In this document: piece by piece, positions 25,860-37,475 of the stretch | Layout of the letters: every line of letters begins with the position of its first letter | How positions within the stretch are numbered: the stretch's first letter is position 1 | NCBI RefSeq assembly: GCF_965363235.1 | Contig: NC_134838.1 | Location: forward strand, 17,330,441 to 17,394,440 | DNA: 64,000 bases | Reading direction: 5' to 3' | Origin: Mytilus galloprovincialis | Lineage: Eukaryota; Mollusca; Bivalvia; Mytilida; Mytilidae | Made by a program: the position numbers and the translations under genes | The notes under the pieces: generated by a model | Told to the model about the DNA's origin: nothing | Databases searched by the model: none | The model's input: the letters and a program-made list of their open reading frames with translations, nothing else

Positions 25860-26158
25860 TTTCCACTTTGCGAGTGCGAGTGCTGCCTTGCAGCGGCACG
25901 ATTAGCCTGCTCTCTTTCGTAATCTACAAGGGTGTCTTTAACGTGCTAGAAAGATGGCTCTCTCTTAACACGGGTCAGCGATTTATCGTCCCCTTCCGAT
26001 GGACTATCATCTTTTCCTCAAGACCCTACTCGCAAATGGTGTCAAGGGAGAGCCGAAAACTCAGTCCCTGAAAATTTTCATCCCGGAACGGGAATCGAAC
26101 AAGGAACATTTGTGTAAGAAGTCCGATGAACTAACCACTACACCACGGCTCACTGTAA
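25860..26158 (-). mobile_element. tRNA-headed SINE
   Basis: Minus strand: A-box-like TGGTGTAGTGGTTAG (26131-26145), B box GTTCGATTCCC (26090-26100), then a GC-richer body without coding sense (landmarks GGCTCTCCCTTGACACCATT and GAGCCATCTTTCTAGCACGT). The head resembles tRNA-Glu/Asp type genes but does not fold fully. The body is much less AT-rich than its surroundings. Confidence 0.68.
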
Positions 26159-26499
26159 TTATTCTATTTCCTTCCAACTTTGTCTTAACTTAAACAGTTT
26201 CAGCTCAATTTGTATTTTCTTTATAAGGGGTTTGTGATTGATTGCTTGTTGGACTTCCAGTGGCAAATATTTCAATTATCATATAGGATGTCACATAATA
26301 ATGTAAATACATGTGATTTGAATTAACCAAAACGCACATGATTTAAATTTGACCTATTTAAATCTATAATCAGTGTTTTGACACCGACCCCAAATTTAAA
26401 GTCTAATTGGTCATTCTCAACGTCGATAATATACCTTTTCTTAACATGTCTAATTTAATGGATTTTGATGCGAATGTCAAACAAAAGACAGGTTAACCT

Positions 26500-26695
26500 A
26501 GCTATTAAACCAGGTTCAATCCACCATTTCCAACATAAGAAATGCCTGTTAGTGTACCGTGTCAGGAATATGACAGTTGTTATCCATTCGTTTGATGTGT
26601 ATGAGCTTTTTTTTCCATTTGATTAGGGACTTTCCATTTTGACTTTTCCTCGGACTTCAGTATTTTTGAGATTTTAATTTCTTTTCACACACACA
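26500..26695 (-). repeat. R3 repeat, reverse copy
   Basis: Reverse complement of the R3 core: CCAGGTTCAATCCACCATTT, GTCAGGAATATGACAGTTGT and CTTCAGTATTTTTGAGATTT. Another reverse scrap lies at 60880-60990. Confidence 0.65.
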
Positions 26696-26699
26696 ACTG

Positions 26700-28264
26700 A
26701 ACACATTTTTGGTCTATAAGGTCGTAAGATTGCTGTATCATTGACGTTTAATGTACATCTAAAATGACCGTTTGAGACTTAAATTTATGTACACTGTTTG
26801 GAGTCCACAGTATCAAAGGAAATCGTTTAAAATGCCAAAAGCTTATACCTTTTTCTTGAAAATTTACATATACATGCTGCAGTACATAGTAATAGTTTGT
26901 GTATCTATAGCAGAGCAATGTCAATATATGGATCAAATAAAATTGATGGAAAGTAGAAATCGATGCAGAAACGAAACTATTACAAACAATATCTGGGAGA
27001 GGCTATACGATATAACCATGTTAAAAATGCTAAATGCATCATTTTACTGTTTCTGTACACTAATGTAAAAAACAATACTACACGCCATACTGTGAAATGA
27101 TGAATGATTTGATGAAAGTTGGATTACTTTCAGCTGAAAAACTGCTATATAGAGCTGCCTTTATGCTTAATTTAAAAACATACAGTTTAGTGTACAACGA
27201 CAGAGAAAAAAAAACAATATTTTTTTATTGCCTTGAGTTATGATTTTGGATATGAAAAAAATATACGAACATACATGTTTCTACACATAAATATATTATT
27301 AAACATTTGGTATATTAAAACATTCTTTAATACATATTTTGCAATTTACTTTGGGATATGAAACTTTAGCTTGAATGTAAAAACAATGCTGTGGTCTATT
27401 TGTTTTTAAATCATCATAATAAATAAGTAAATTTTTATAGAAAATTTTAAAGTCGTTGAAAAATATTCTTAGATTTTAATAACAATTGATCAATAAATTT
27501 GTCCTAAAAATCTATTTTTGTTGCCGAACATTTTTTTTTTTATTTCATAAGTTTGGTAGATTTATAATTTAGCTTGTCGAATTGTTTATATACATTCCAC
27601 CTTCAAAGTAACTTTGTAACGTATTGATTTGAAACTAAGTCTATCAATAAATCAAATTATCTTTAATGAATTTCATTGACCATTTTTCTGCACATGTCGT
27701 CTTAAAATAATAATAACCTGCTGACGATCTAAGGGCTCCTTGTCACAAATTTTAAACTATTGAACATCTTTAAAGGATTTTTTATTTTCACCATAATTAT
27801 GTTAAAAACTCGTCAATTATTACAAACCGTGTAATATTAACACTGTAACCTAATCTTATGAAAACTAGTTATGTTGTGTGTACTTGACATTAACAGGAGA
27901 CAAATTAGCTTAACCAACAACTTCTTGTTTGTAAATCATTTTTGTTTTACATGTATTGTTTTCTATAGATAGACAATTGATTGTCATTTCACTATGAAAT
28001 ATAAGTTACAATATTTATTTTACTCATTACAGTAGTATAGCATGTAATGAACTTTTATATAATATCATATATCCTTGATCTAGATAAATTCCTAACGCTT
28101 TGTAACAAAAATACGTGTTCTATCAGTTAGTTCTAATTTTCCCCCCATATAAATTACATTTTTATATATTTTATATTACCTTTGATAACTATTATATATC
28201 AAATCATAGTAAAGACAAATCAGCATTCATTTCTATCTTATTAAAGTTAAAGTCGTTGCTGAAG
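26700..28264. other. No gene recognised 3' of caspase C
   Basis: AT-rich with poly(A/T) tracts. A 98-codon plus-strand frame at 26772-27068 has no recognisable domain and no support beyond its length. Confidence 0.45.
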
Positions 28265-31200
28265 TTAATCATGTGCCATGTTCAGATACAAATCCTTCGT
28301 CAGGTGTGATACAAAACATGACATCTGTCTTATATCTTTAGTCGCTTTATGACTAGGCTCAAATTGCATTACTTGACAATTTACTCTGGTCAAAACACTG
28401 TAGAAATCATCGTCGACACCCATGTTCTTAAGCTCCTCTATTAGATGGTGTAAAAATGGCGATGCTCTCTCTGTCTGATTGAATGATCTTTCACCTGCAA
28501 ATAAAAAATTAAAAATAACATATGTTTTTAAAGATAATAGCTGAAATATGTGACATATAAACCAAAACTGACAACTTGCTAGAAAAGATTATTCAACTTG
28601 CATGAATGTTAATGTAAATTCTACATCTTATCAGGCCATAGAAACATATTATATACTAGTGTTTTTACAATGCAATGCTTTCACATTGACACTTCAGTGT
28701 GTTGATCTGTCAGAAACTTTTTACTGATTTCAAGATCATACAGGCATTGGTCAATCAGTTTAAACTGTTCAACAAAATGAATTTTCCTACTTTGGGGAAT
28801 TGTTTATCTTGCAATTGTTCAACCCGACTATAATGGCCGAATTAATGAAATAATCTCGGGTCGAATCTGCGAATCAACCTATTTGTAAGTGTAAAAGGGG
28901 GTTCTAATCTTATTTCGTTGATGTTTATTTGATAAAAACAGATCCGAAAGAATACATCTACATAAAAAAAAGATTTCAAGATGTTTTGTAAACAGATGCT
29001 AGTATTCATAAAAAAAATTTTTTTATCATCAGCGTTGAGATTACTTTACAACAGGGTCGATGCCACTGCAGATGGAGTATTTCTCCCCGATGATATCAGC
29101 AGCCTAGTAGTCAGAATCACTGTATTGACATGCAATAACTTTGATATGGTAACGTTTATTAATTAATTGTAAACAAAAATTTGAATTTAAGAATTTTCGA
29201 CCACAAGAATAGATAACCTTAGTTGTGTTTGGCAAACTTTATGGGGATTTTTGGTTCTCAATGCTACACAACTTTGTACTTTTCTCTTTGACGATTTGAG
29301 CGCTTCTTATCTTCTTTTGTAGACGAAACGCAAGTCTGATTTACAAAATTGCAATCCTTGTATCAAAGATGAAGTTAATAAAGTAATGAGCAGTTTTTTT
29401 TTACCCATTTGTATTTTTCCTGACAAATGTGATATATATAGATTATAACATGGCATTTTCATATCAGACCCCTTATCAGCCCTAGGTCATGATATCAGCC
29501 CGAGAGCTTACAGGCTCGAGTGATGATTTTGACCATGGGATGAAAAGGGGTATGATATGAAAAATGAAATGTTATGTTCTTTTTATCATATACTTCAACA
29601 AAGACATACAGAAAAAAAAACTAGTTTTATAACTTTGAAAAAACAAAACGTTGAATAATTGTTTTGCATATTCTAATAATATATTTTTCTTATTCCTAAT
29701 ATTTTCTTTTTATCCAACTTGTTTTATGTTTTACACACAAAAATGTACCATTTAGATATATATTTTCCTGAATTTGCCGATTGACGTCGAAATGTCATGC
29801 GATAATGTTACAGCAAAGCATGCGATAATAACCGGAGGCAGTTGATATAAAAAGGAAGCAGTTGATATAAACCGGAAGCAGTTGATAACAAAAGTCATAT
29901 CACACGGCTAAGGCAATTCTTCAAATTTAATGAATAAATATATGTTAAAATGAGTTTTATCATGGGGTACAATTATACCATTGTTTTCTCTAAGTATATG
30001 ATAATCCTATTTTCTTCAATAATGGCTGAATATATGAGTTGCTGTTCAAGTAAGCATCACTTTAATAGACCCCCTTTAGTTAACTGTACGAACTGTTAAA
30101 GAAAAACAAATTGCAGTTTTGCTCTCATTTTAGGGGGAAAATAGATAAAATATCATTGATAAATTGTTACACCGCAAGTAGTGAATAAGAAATATGTAGT
30201 TCAAACCTAATGCTGTAGAATAAACTGCAAGGAAATCTGCCTCATTTGGAATACGAACAACTTCTGCACCTTCGGAAAGAGGAATCTCTTCCTGTTTTAC
30301 TTTCCGATCGCCAATGCCAGCACCAACACTTTGAGATGATTGTCTAGAAGCCTTAAAGGGAATATGTTGAATATATATATATCAGTGATCTTTAATGGTT
30401 TATCCAAAAATAAAATTGAGATGAACACCATAAGTCATATAATTCGTTTGAAATAAGATGCTATAGTTAGTAAATATCAGTGCTTACACAATATTATATG
30501 TATACTCCGTCTGACCTGGCATTTGGTGCTCACTGTTTTATTCCTCCTCATAATAAATGTGCCTGTTCTATGTCAGGAACCTTTAAATGAGTGATTTGTG
30601 TTGGTTGCTGTCTGTCATGGATGTTTTTCTATAAAAATATTGTGTCATAAATCAGGCTATTAGTTGTTTCTTTTGAATTGTTTGATAGTTTTTATGTCGT
30701 GGCCTTTTTAATCATTTGCCTAATTATTGAAAGCCATACGATGACCTATAGTTGCTAAAATCCATGTCGTTAAGCCAATATTGCATATTCATCTCTTTGA
30801 CAGTCAGATCCGATCTCCTTCTATTAAAATTTTCTAAATGACAGGGAATATAACGTCTTGCATACTGATTTGACAAGAAACTTGTCAAAATTATTATCCC
30901 AATGTAGGATGATAAAATTAATTTATCAAGAATATATTTCAATTTGCGGATAAGGAAATCCTTTCTTACCTGAAAAATAAATATTTTGGGCTTCAGAATG
31001 AGTTCCTCACAGTTTTCTGCACTAAAGTAGTTCATGATACTGTCAACTAGAACAGCTTGGTCCTGGGTATAAACACTTTCATCATTACCATGTGTCAACA
31101 TAACTATGATTAGGCAGTCTATCTGCTCTGATTTCGTAGCTAAGTTTCTCTTTACTGTAAAGAAACATAAAATTGTTATGTACAAATGTAAACGATAAAA

Positions 31201-33059
31201 AAAAAATCTGAAAAGTGTGTGCAGGATCTGCTCACCCTTCCGGAGCACCTGATATCACCCCCATTTTTGGTGAGGTTCGTGTTGCTTAGTCTTTAGTTTT
31301 CTGTGTTGTGTCTTCTGTACAATTATGTGTCTCTTTGTTTTTTTATTTTTAGCCGTGGCGTTGTCAGTTTATTTTCGATCCATGACTTTGACTGTCCCTC
31401 TGGTATATTTCGTTCCTCTTTCAAAGAAGAGATTATCTTGATTTATGAAACATATGATACAACTACCATAATTAAAGGAAAAAACGAATGAAAATATGTT
31501 TAAATCTTCGATGAAACAAGAACTTTTAAGTAGTTTGTAATAGAGGCGCTAATGCACACACACCCTTTCTAAAATCATGAAGAACAAGTCATTATTCATT
31601 GTCGCTGGTACTATAGTACTAGAAACACCGGCTGTGTTAAAATAAAAATGGTAGAGTTTACGTAAGCACCGAAAAGGTCCTTCCATATAAGCGTGATGTT
31701 AGGACTGCATTATTCATTAATATTTTATTTTGCGACGTCGCCACATATAACATATACTCTTTCTAAAGTATACTGGTATACAAAGACTTCCAATCCTTTT
31801 ACTGAATTGTCCGTATATAAAGGAGTAGGGGCAATTAAACCCTTATTTAACCCAAATATTACTGCAAATTTGAAAGTTGTCATACATATTCTTAAATTGC
31901 TACAAAATAAACTAAGGTACAAAGTATTCAGAAAATCAAATCAAATTTCACATTGAACAAGTTACTATGACAACAATTTTTAAATCATGATAAAAATGGA
32001 TATTTTTTTTTCTTTCTTATTTTCCTCTTTTTTATGTGGGCACCAACGAAACAACCTTATATTTGGTGAGATTATGTCAAAAACTATAACAAAGCTTCTC
32101 TAAAATTTTATTTGTTTGTTTCTAGTTGCGGACTGTTTTCACAACGGAAATAAGGAGACAATGCATAAATTCTGTATTTATACATTATGACGTAATTTCG
32201 ACGTAAAAAAATAATTTTTTTTCTGTTCTTCATTAATATGTCTTGACCCTATGCAGTTTCAAACATGATGTGCTAACTTGAAATAGTTGTTAAAAATTGC
32301 TAATGATGTGATTTCTTTTTTTTTTTTTTTTAACTTGGATGCATTTAAATGTAAAAATTATTAAGAAACTTATGCTCTATTTCTCAAATGACAGGTTGGT
32401 ATGAAATGAATTATTATTTTTTTAATGTTCATTTTAGTCATATAGTATTTGTTACGACTTTGGTTTTCAAATATATTTTGAGCGTTTCTGACAAAGGTTT
32501 AACTAGAAAAGCGCGTCTGACACAAAGCAATTTATAAGTGTCATTTCTTTCTTTAGTTGTAGATTACATACGTGTACTAAAACTAAGGTTGTCTCTCTAC
32601 AGAAAAACCCATGCTACATACTGATATTGGAATGATATGTTTATTTTGCTATTACAAAATTTGAATGTTACTTAGTATCCAATTGTATACTTTTAAAGCT
32701 ACAGCATATTTGAGCTCATTTACCGAAATATCTTTTAAATATAAAAAGAACAACCAAGTAAAGGACTAGATTTTCCAGTGAATTTTAGATTTTTTCATAT
32801 TCCTCTGAAAAAAATCTTACTTTCACTGAATTTGTTCTCCATATCCTTCTTGGTAGCATCCGTTAGAAGAATAGTTTTAAAACCAAGGTTTTTGAATCTC
32901 TCTTCTAGAGGCTCGGCTTCATTTTCAAGGCTACCAGGACGGTCAGGTAAGCGTAAGCGTCTATCAAATTCTGAGTTATTGATAACTACCGCCAAACCGG
33001 AACGAATAATATATCTTTCTGCGTCCAATACACTTCCAGATATAGAACCTGATGTTGAC
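28265..33059 (-). CDS. Caspase gene C: second pseudo-caspase with Cys-to-Ser active site (exon 1 uncertain)
   Basis: Caspase-fold protein predicted to lack protease activity. Recognised exons: 32821-33059, 30970-31154, 30207-30351 and 28265-28494, joined with the same phases as the other copies. Exon 3 is one codon longer. The His motif is kept (MLTHGNDESVY) and so is the first pocket Arg (PDRPGS), but the D-V-D-A that follows in its neighbours is changed. The pentapeptide is QASRQ: Ser (TCT) replaces the catalytic Cys. The second pocket motif reads RSFNQ, so Arg is lost. The linker (about 48 codons in exon 4, the same length as in B) has no Asp at the NQAD position. The p10 exon resembles B's more than A, D or E (PFLHHLIEEL, FEPSHKA, FVSHLTKDLYL). 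No exon 1 of the usual kind was found. A minimal candidate is 33827-33837 (ATG ACA TCA AG before a GT donor), which fits the phase but is weak. Confidence 0.84.
29045..29370 (+). repeat. R1 repeat copy, diverged
   Basis: Starts with the 5' landmark CAGCAGCCTAGTAGTCAG and continues through decayed versions of the later landmarks. The short frame that runs through its start is a translation of the repeat, not a gene. Confidence 0.55.
29443..29582. repeat. Short fold-back repeat downstream of gene C exon 4
   Basis: ACATGGCATTTTCATATCAG on the left pairs with TATGATATGAAAAATGAAAT on the right. The centre is GAGAGCTTACAGGCTCGAG. MITE-like, about 140 bases, in intron 4 of gene C. Confidence 0.6.
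29836..29892 (+). repeat. 20-bp tandem repeat in intron 4 of gene C
   Basis: About three units of CCGGAAGCAGTTGATATAAA with small changes. Confidence 0.65.
31220..31430 (+). repeat. R2 repeat copy in intron 2 of gene C
   Basis: Contains AGGATCTGCTCACCCTTCCG, GTTCGTGTTGCTTAGTC, GTGGCGTTGTCAGTTTATTT and GACTGTCCCTCTGGTAT, the landmarks of the terminal part of the retroelement at 42750-43500. Confidence 0.7.
32460..32535 (+). repeat. R10 repeat scrap in intron 2 of gene C
   Basis: GAGCGTTTCTGACAAAGGTT and AGAAAAGCGCGTCTGACACA. The same family is at 36290-36400 (GAGCGTTCCTGATGAAGGTA), at 36785-36860 and, diverged, at 58375-58480. Confidence 0.55.
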
Positions 33060-34794
33060 CTACAATGAAAAAAAACCATGTCTGTTTGTTTTATTTTTCG
33101 CATTGGCATTATCAGCTTATCACTTAATATGATGTAAAGAATATTTCGAAAGTTTTGTCATATAACATTGATGTAAGTCCCTTTGTATCTATTTATACAT
33201 AATACATCTGACAATTTTCAATTCTTTTCCCATGTACTAGTATTTGATTTGAATCACAAACTCGTCTGAGAACAGCAGTTTGATCTTTTAAAATGACGAA
33301 GGAGTATTAATATTATAAAGGTTCAAAGACTATTAGTAAGAATCTTCCAAAATTCGACCGAATCTCATATTACCTGGAGTATGGATATATATAAGGAATG
33401 ATATCTACTTCTGTAAGATATATTTTGCACTTCTTGAATTCATCTTTAAAACAAAGTTAAAAGTAAGGTCAATTTTGCTTGCCTTTGCCTAACTCGAACT
33501 TCGTACTTAATTTGGATTCAAGGGTTACTGATGAGTCTTTTGTAGACGAAACTCACGTCTGGCACAATTTTTGATAGTTTTACAATTTACATACATAGTG
33601 CAGCGCTAAACATTTCCGTTGAAAGCGTTTACTATAACATTACACGTTGTTAAATATTTTCTATAGTCAGACAGAGTAATGCGAACATATGAAGATATGT
33701 TATTTGGTGGATCTATGATAATTGTGAATGACATGAAGTGGTTCAGTAATACATTCTTCTGATCATTTTTCTGGGATCACGAAACTCGCAGTAAAGGCAA
33801 CGAGATTCCACAAACTATATATCTACCTTGATGTCATATTTTACTTCTGTTGGACAAACTACAAGTGACACGCAGTCGACAGCTCTCAGAATAGCACAAA
33901 TGAGCTCCTAGATATTGCACAAGCTGTATATAAAAATAAATGATAACAGTTACATGTAGAACAGGTCGCCGATGACAAGTCAATTTAACAACTGCTCGCC
34001 TAATGTCATACTATCAAATAATAATGATAATAAGTTCATGAAAAATGTATAACAGAATCATTAAGCCTTGGATACCATGATTTATTCATTACTCTGTGTT
34101 GGTTTTGTACACGCCATCAGTAATTGCAAGTACTTAGGTCGTGATTTAGTTGCTTTTTATTGGCATGCTAGTTTCGTTACCTTCATGCCGATAAGATGAT
34201 TAAGTCATTTCAATACTTGTTTTAAAGTTGTGTTTATGTTGTGCCGTTACATCATAATCCCATGTTAGGGAAGTGTTGAGTGCCCACAATGTTAAACATG
34301 CAAAATTCTGTATAAGTCTGTTCAAAGTCATGAGCCTGAAATTCAGTAGTTGTAGTTTGTTGTTATATCTTTTAATGTTTTTTTTTCTTCATGAAGCAGG
34401 TTGTTGGTTTTTCGTTAGAATTATTACACACTTTGTCATATTGGGGCCATTTATAGTTGGCTATGCGATAGAAGTTTGCTCCTTGTTGAACACTAGAATT
34501 TTCACCTGTTTTCCTTGAGAAAAAATCTCGCAAATCATCCTTATTTCAAATTTTGAAAGACGATTGTGGAGAGCACTCTATTTGTTAAAAAGAAAATTGA
34601 AGCACTTTCCTTTTAGACAAACTATTATAAATGACCTTTTTATGTAACAACAGGAAAGAACAAAGAAAATGTATTATTTTTTACCATTTTTGACCTACCC
34701 TCATAAGTATTGACAATTTCCTGTTAGATGCACCCTTGCTTACGACATGTCTCCTATGAAATCGAGACAGTGGTCAATGAATTATATGTATTAA

Positions 34795-35240
34795 TCTTGT
34801 GTTACCTTTTTCCGAGAAGTAAAACACAACCAGAAAATGAAAACAGTATACTAAAACTCTAAATCCAGAGACAAGGAAATAAAATATAGACTAAAAATAG
34901 GTTATTTTTATTAACAAAGTTCGAAGTTCAATGTTTGGTAATATATGAATATATTTTGAGTACACTTTATATCTAACAATAAAAAAATGTTAGATTCTTA
35001 ATATTTTACCATAATCTTAGTAATGAAGGACTCGACTGACATGGTCGCTAATGTCCTATCAATTTAGAAATCGATGTTACATTCTGACTTTTAAAACATA
35101 TCCTACACACCCATGATGTCACATTCCCCTTCTTAATATGTTTAAAACACACAAAATGTACATTGAAATTGAGATTATTGATATATTTACCCGAAATTTC
35201 TGTCTTGCTTTTTCCAAGAATCAGATGTGACAGGGAGATG
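34795..35240 (-). promoter_or_regulatory. Upstream blocks of caspase C
   Basis: Minus-strand TTCTCGGAA at 34810-34818, followed at once by AAAG-gtaaca. TTCTTGGAA at 35212-35220 is preceded by GTCACATCTGA and followed by TTTCGG-gtaaat. Spacing between the two is about 400 bases, like the pair at 1712/2081. They mark the 5' side of gene C although its first coding exon is not certain. Confidence 0.45.
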
Positions 35241-35726
35241 AAATAAAACACAAAGTCATCTTATACATTTGTTATACTAAAAATAAACGTAGATAATATG
35301 AAATTTCATAAATATGCCTTCGGTGAAAGTATGTTTCACTCTTTCTACAAGGAAAAATTTTTATTATACGAGACAAAAAATGTTGATATGCTTGGAAATC
35401 ATTTAGATGTTACCTATTTCACTTGACGTTTTTGCTGTCGGCAGGTGTCTGCAGACGATTGTAATAACAGGTAAAACTTGGGGTCAATATAGGAAGACAT
35501 GAGACCTGATCTTGTCAGACTGGCGAAGATTCAAAATTACAAACAAAACAAAACATAACAAAAACAAAACAAAAAGAAGATGTGTTGATAGCGACCGGAA
35601 TTTTCCATTTCGAAGGACCAAATAGGGACCTTCACAGAGTTGATTATGCGGTTCTATAATGTGCAGCAAGCGTGGTAGTCTTCCTACACGAGGCATAGGA
35701 ATTAATACTCAAATTTATACGGAACA

Positions 35727-36268
35727 AGCAGGTCGAAAAATTCAGCGGGTCGACAGGTCAGCAGGTCGTCAAGTCAGCAGGTTAGATGGTCGACAAGTCA
35801 GTTGGTCGATTGTTGGATCCCAGTTATTTATATGACCTGACGACTTTCTACGAAAAAATTGACGGCGGCTTTTAAAAAACCGTATTTAAGTGAGGATGTT
35901 TTTGATCTGCTGAGCTAATGACTAGTTGACCTACTGACTTGCTGTCCTGTCGACCTGCCTACATGTCGACCTGCTGACACAATAATCCAATAATTGAATA
36001 CCAACTATATGTATCTATATGATGACCTGTCTACTTGCTGTCCTGTAGGGTTAGGGTCTAAGATTCTAAGTGTGGATATTTTGTCGATCCCCCGACGTGT
36101 AGATACTTGCTGACTCTATAATGCAATTGTTGGAGACCAATTATTTATATGTTGACCTGTCAAATCGCTGTCTTGCGAACCTGTGGACTTGCTGCCCTAT
36201 ATTGTTAGCATAAGTTTAAGGGTGAAGGTTAGGTTCAGGGTCAGGGTTGTTTGTCGACTCGGAGAACT
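35727..36268. repeat. Degenerate GTCGACCTGCTGAC motif array
   Basis: More than twenty imperfect 8 to 10-mers built from GTCGAC, CAGCAGGTC and CTGCTGACC. They run in one sense up to about 35810 and in the opposite sense from about 35820 onward (for example GTCGACCTGCTGAC near 35970). It ends in a GGGTTAGGG-rich part (36040-36250). It resembles the 54987-56106 element in design, but matched ends were not found. Confidence 0.55.
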
Positions 36269-36289
36269 GCATATATTAAAATATAGCTC

Positions 36290-36410
36290 TTCAACGATTT
36301 TCGGTACTTATACATCTTCGGATTTCAAATGTTTGGCTTTGAGCGTTCCTGATGAAGGTAAATCCAGAAAAGCGCTTCGGACGCAATAAATTATTAAACG
36401 TGTTGTTTTA
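36290..36410 (+). repeat. R10 repeat copy
   Basis: TTTGGCTTTGAGCGTTCCTG, GATGAAGGTAAATCCAGAAA and AGCGCTTCGGACGCAATAAA. The best kept copy of the family in the window. Confidence 0.6.
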
Positions 36411-36904
36411 TATTTTTATAATTTTAACAAGATTTGCCTCATCGACCATATTGAATCAAAGCTTTGAACGAACAATGACGAACTATCTGTCTTGCATAAA
36501 TCAGATCTCATAATTCCTGGTTCTTATTTATGCAATACAAGCCTATAAAAGGCAATCGCGCGTCAGATCAATCCCACACTTGTCTGATTTGAAAGATATT
36601 CCAATACTCTTACGCATAGATGTAGGAGCACAAGGTATGGTCAGTCTTCACTGAGGCAGATACCAAACACACATCAGCACATGTGTATAAAACAGTAAAC
36701 ACCAGTTGATTTAAAATGAATTTCCTCATTTTGTTAAGTCACTTTTTAATTATACAGTTCTTAAGTGTTAGGTTGTTAGACTTTTTTTTAGCTTTGAATT
36801 TGTTTGGGTATGAGCGTCCCAGAAAAAGGTAAATCCAGAAAATATCATCGGTTACAAAACAGTCATAAAGTGTTATTTGTTTGCAGCATATGGTTTTGCA
36901 ATAT

Positions 36905-37015
36905 AATAAAATTAAGAATGGAAATGGAGGATGTGTCAATGAAAACAACCCGACCATAGAGCAAACAACAACCGAAGGCCACCAATGGGTCTTCAAGTCA
37001 AAGTCGAAAGCGTAC
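36905..37015 (+). repeat. Mussel-type repeat family R5b, partial
   Basis: AATGGAAATGGAGGATGTGT, ACAACCCGACCATAGAGCAA and CCGAAGGCCACCAATGGGTC. Reverse copies of the same family are at 39440-39560, 22420-22500 and 23630-23765 (the TTGTTGTCTCTTTGRCACAT mark). Confidence 0.65.
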
Positions 37016-37249
37016 ACAAAACCTGCATGCATACATATAAATTCTTAATTTTTCAAGAAATGATATGTTTTAATATTAGTTTTGAACTTCCCGAAAAAGT
37101 GGTCTCGCAATAGTCTGTGAATTTGAAAACCAAACCAGAAAGGAAAAGTTTAGTTTAACGGTTCGTCAGTTTCTTTTGAGATATGAAACGAGTTAGTGAC
37201 ATTAATGATTTTGTATGTAGCATATGCATTTAAGATTGTAAAGATCTTG

Positions 37250-37475
37250 ACTTCCCTTGAAGGCCTAGCACAGTCGGTCGGGCTATCTATATGAAGGAAC
37301 TAAGGGTCCGTAAATCGAACAGTTTACGAAGAATTTCAACATTTAATAAACATGAATCGAAAATTCTTATACTGCCTGTTGTGATTTTTTGACTGAGTGT
37401 GGTTGCTCAAAGCGAGTGGTATAATGAGAGGCTTACCATATTGTCGCATCAAGTCTCGCTCTTTTTTTTAGTCTT
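37250..37475 (+). mobile_element. SINE with tRNA-like A box
   Basis: TAGCACAGTCGG (37266-37277) matches the A-box consensus. A weak B box surrounds AAATCGAAC (37312-37320). A body with GAGTGTGGTTGCTCAAAGCG and CGCATCAAGTCTCGCTC follows, ending in a T run. The 3' limit is uncertain. Confidence 0.5.
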
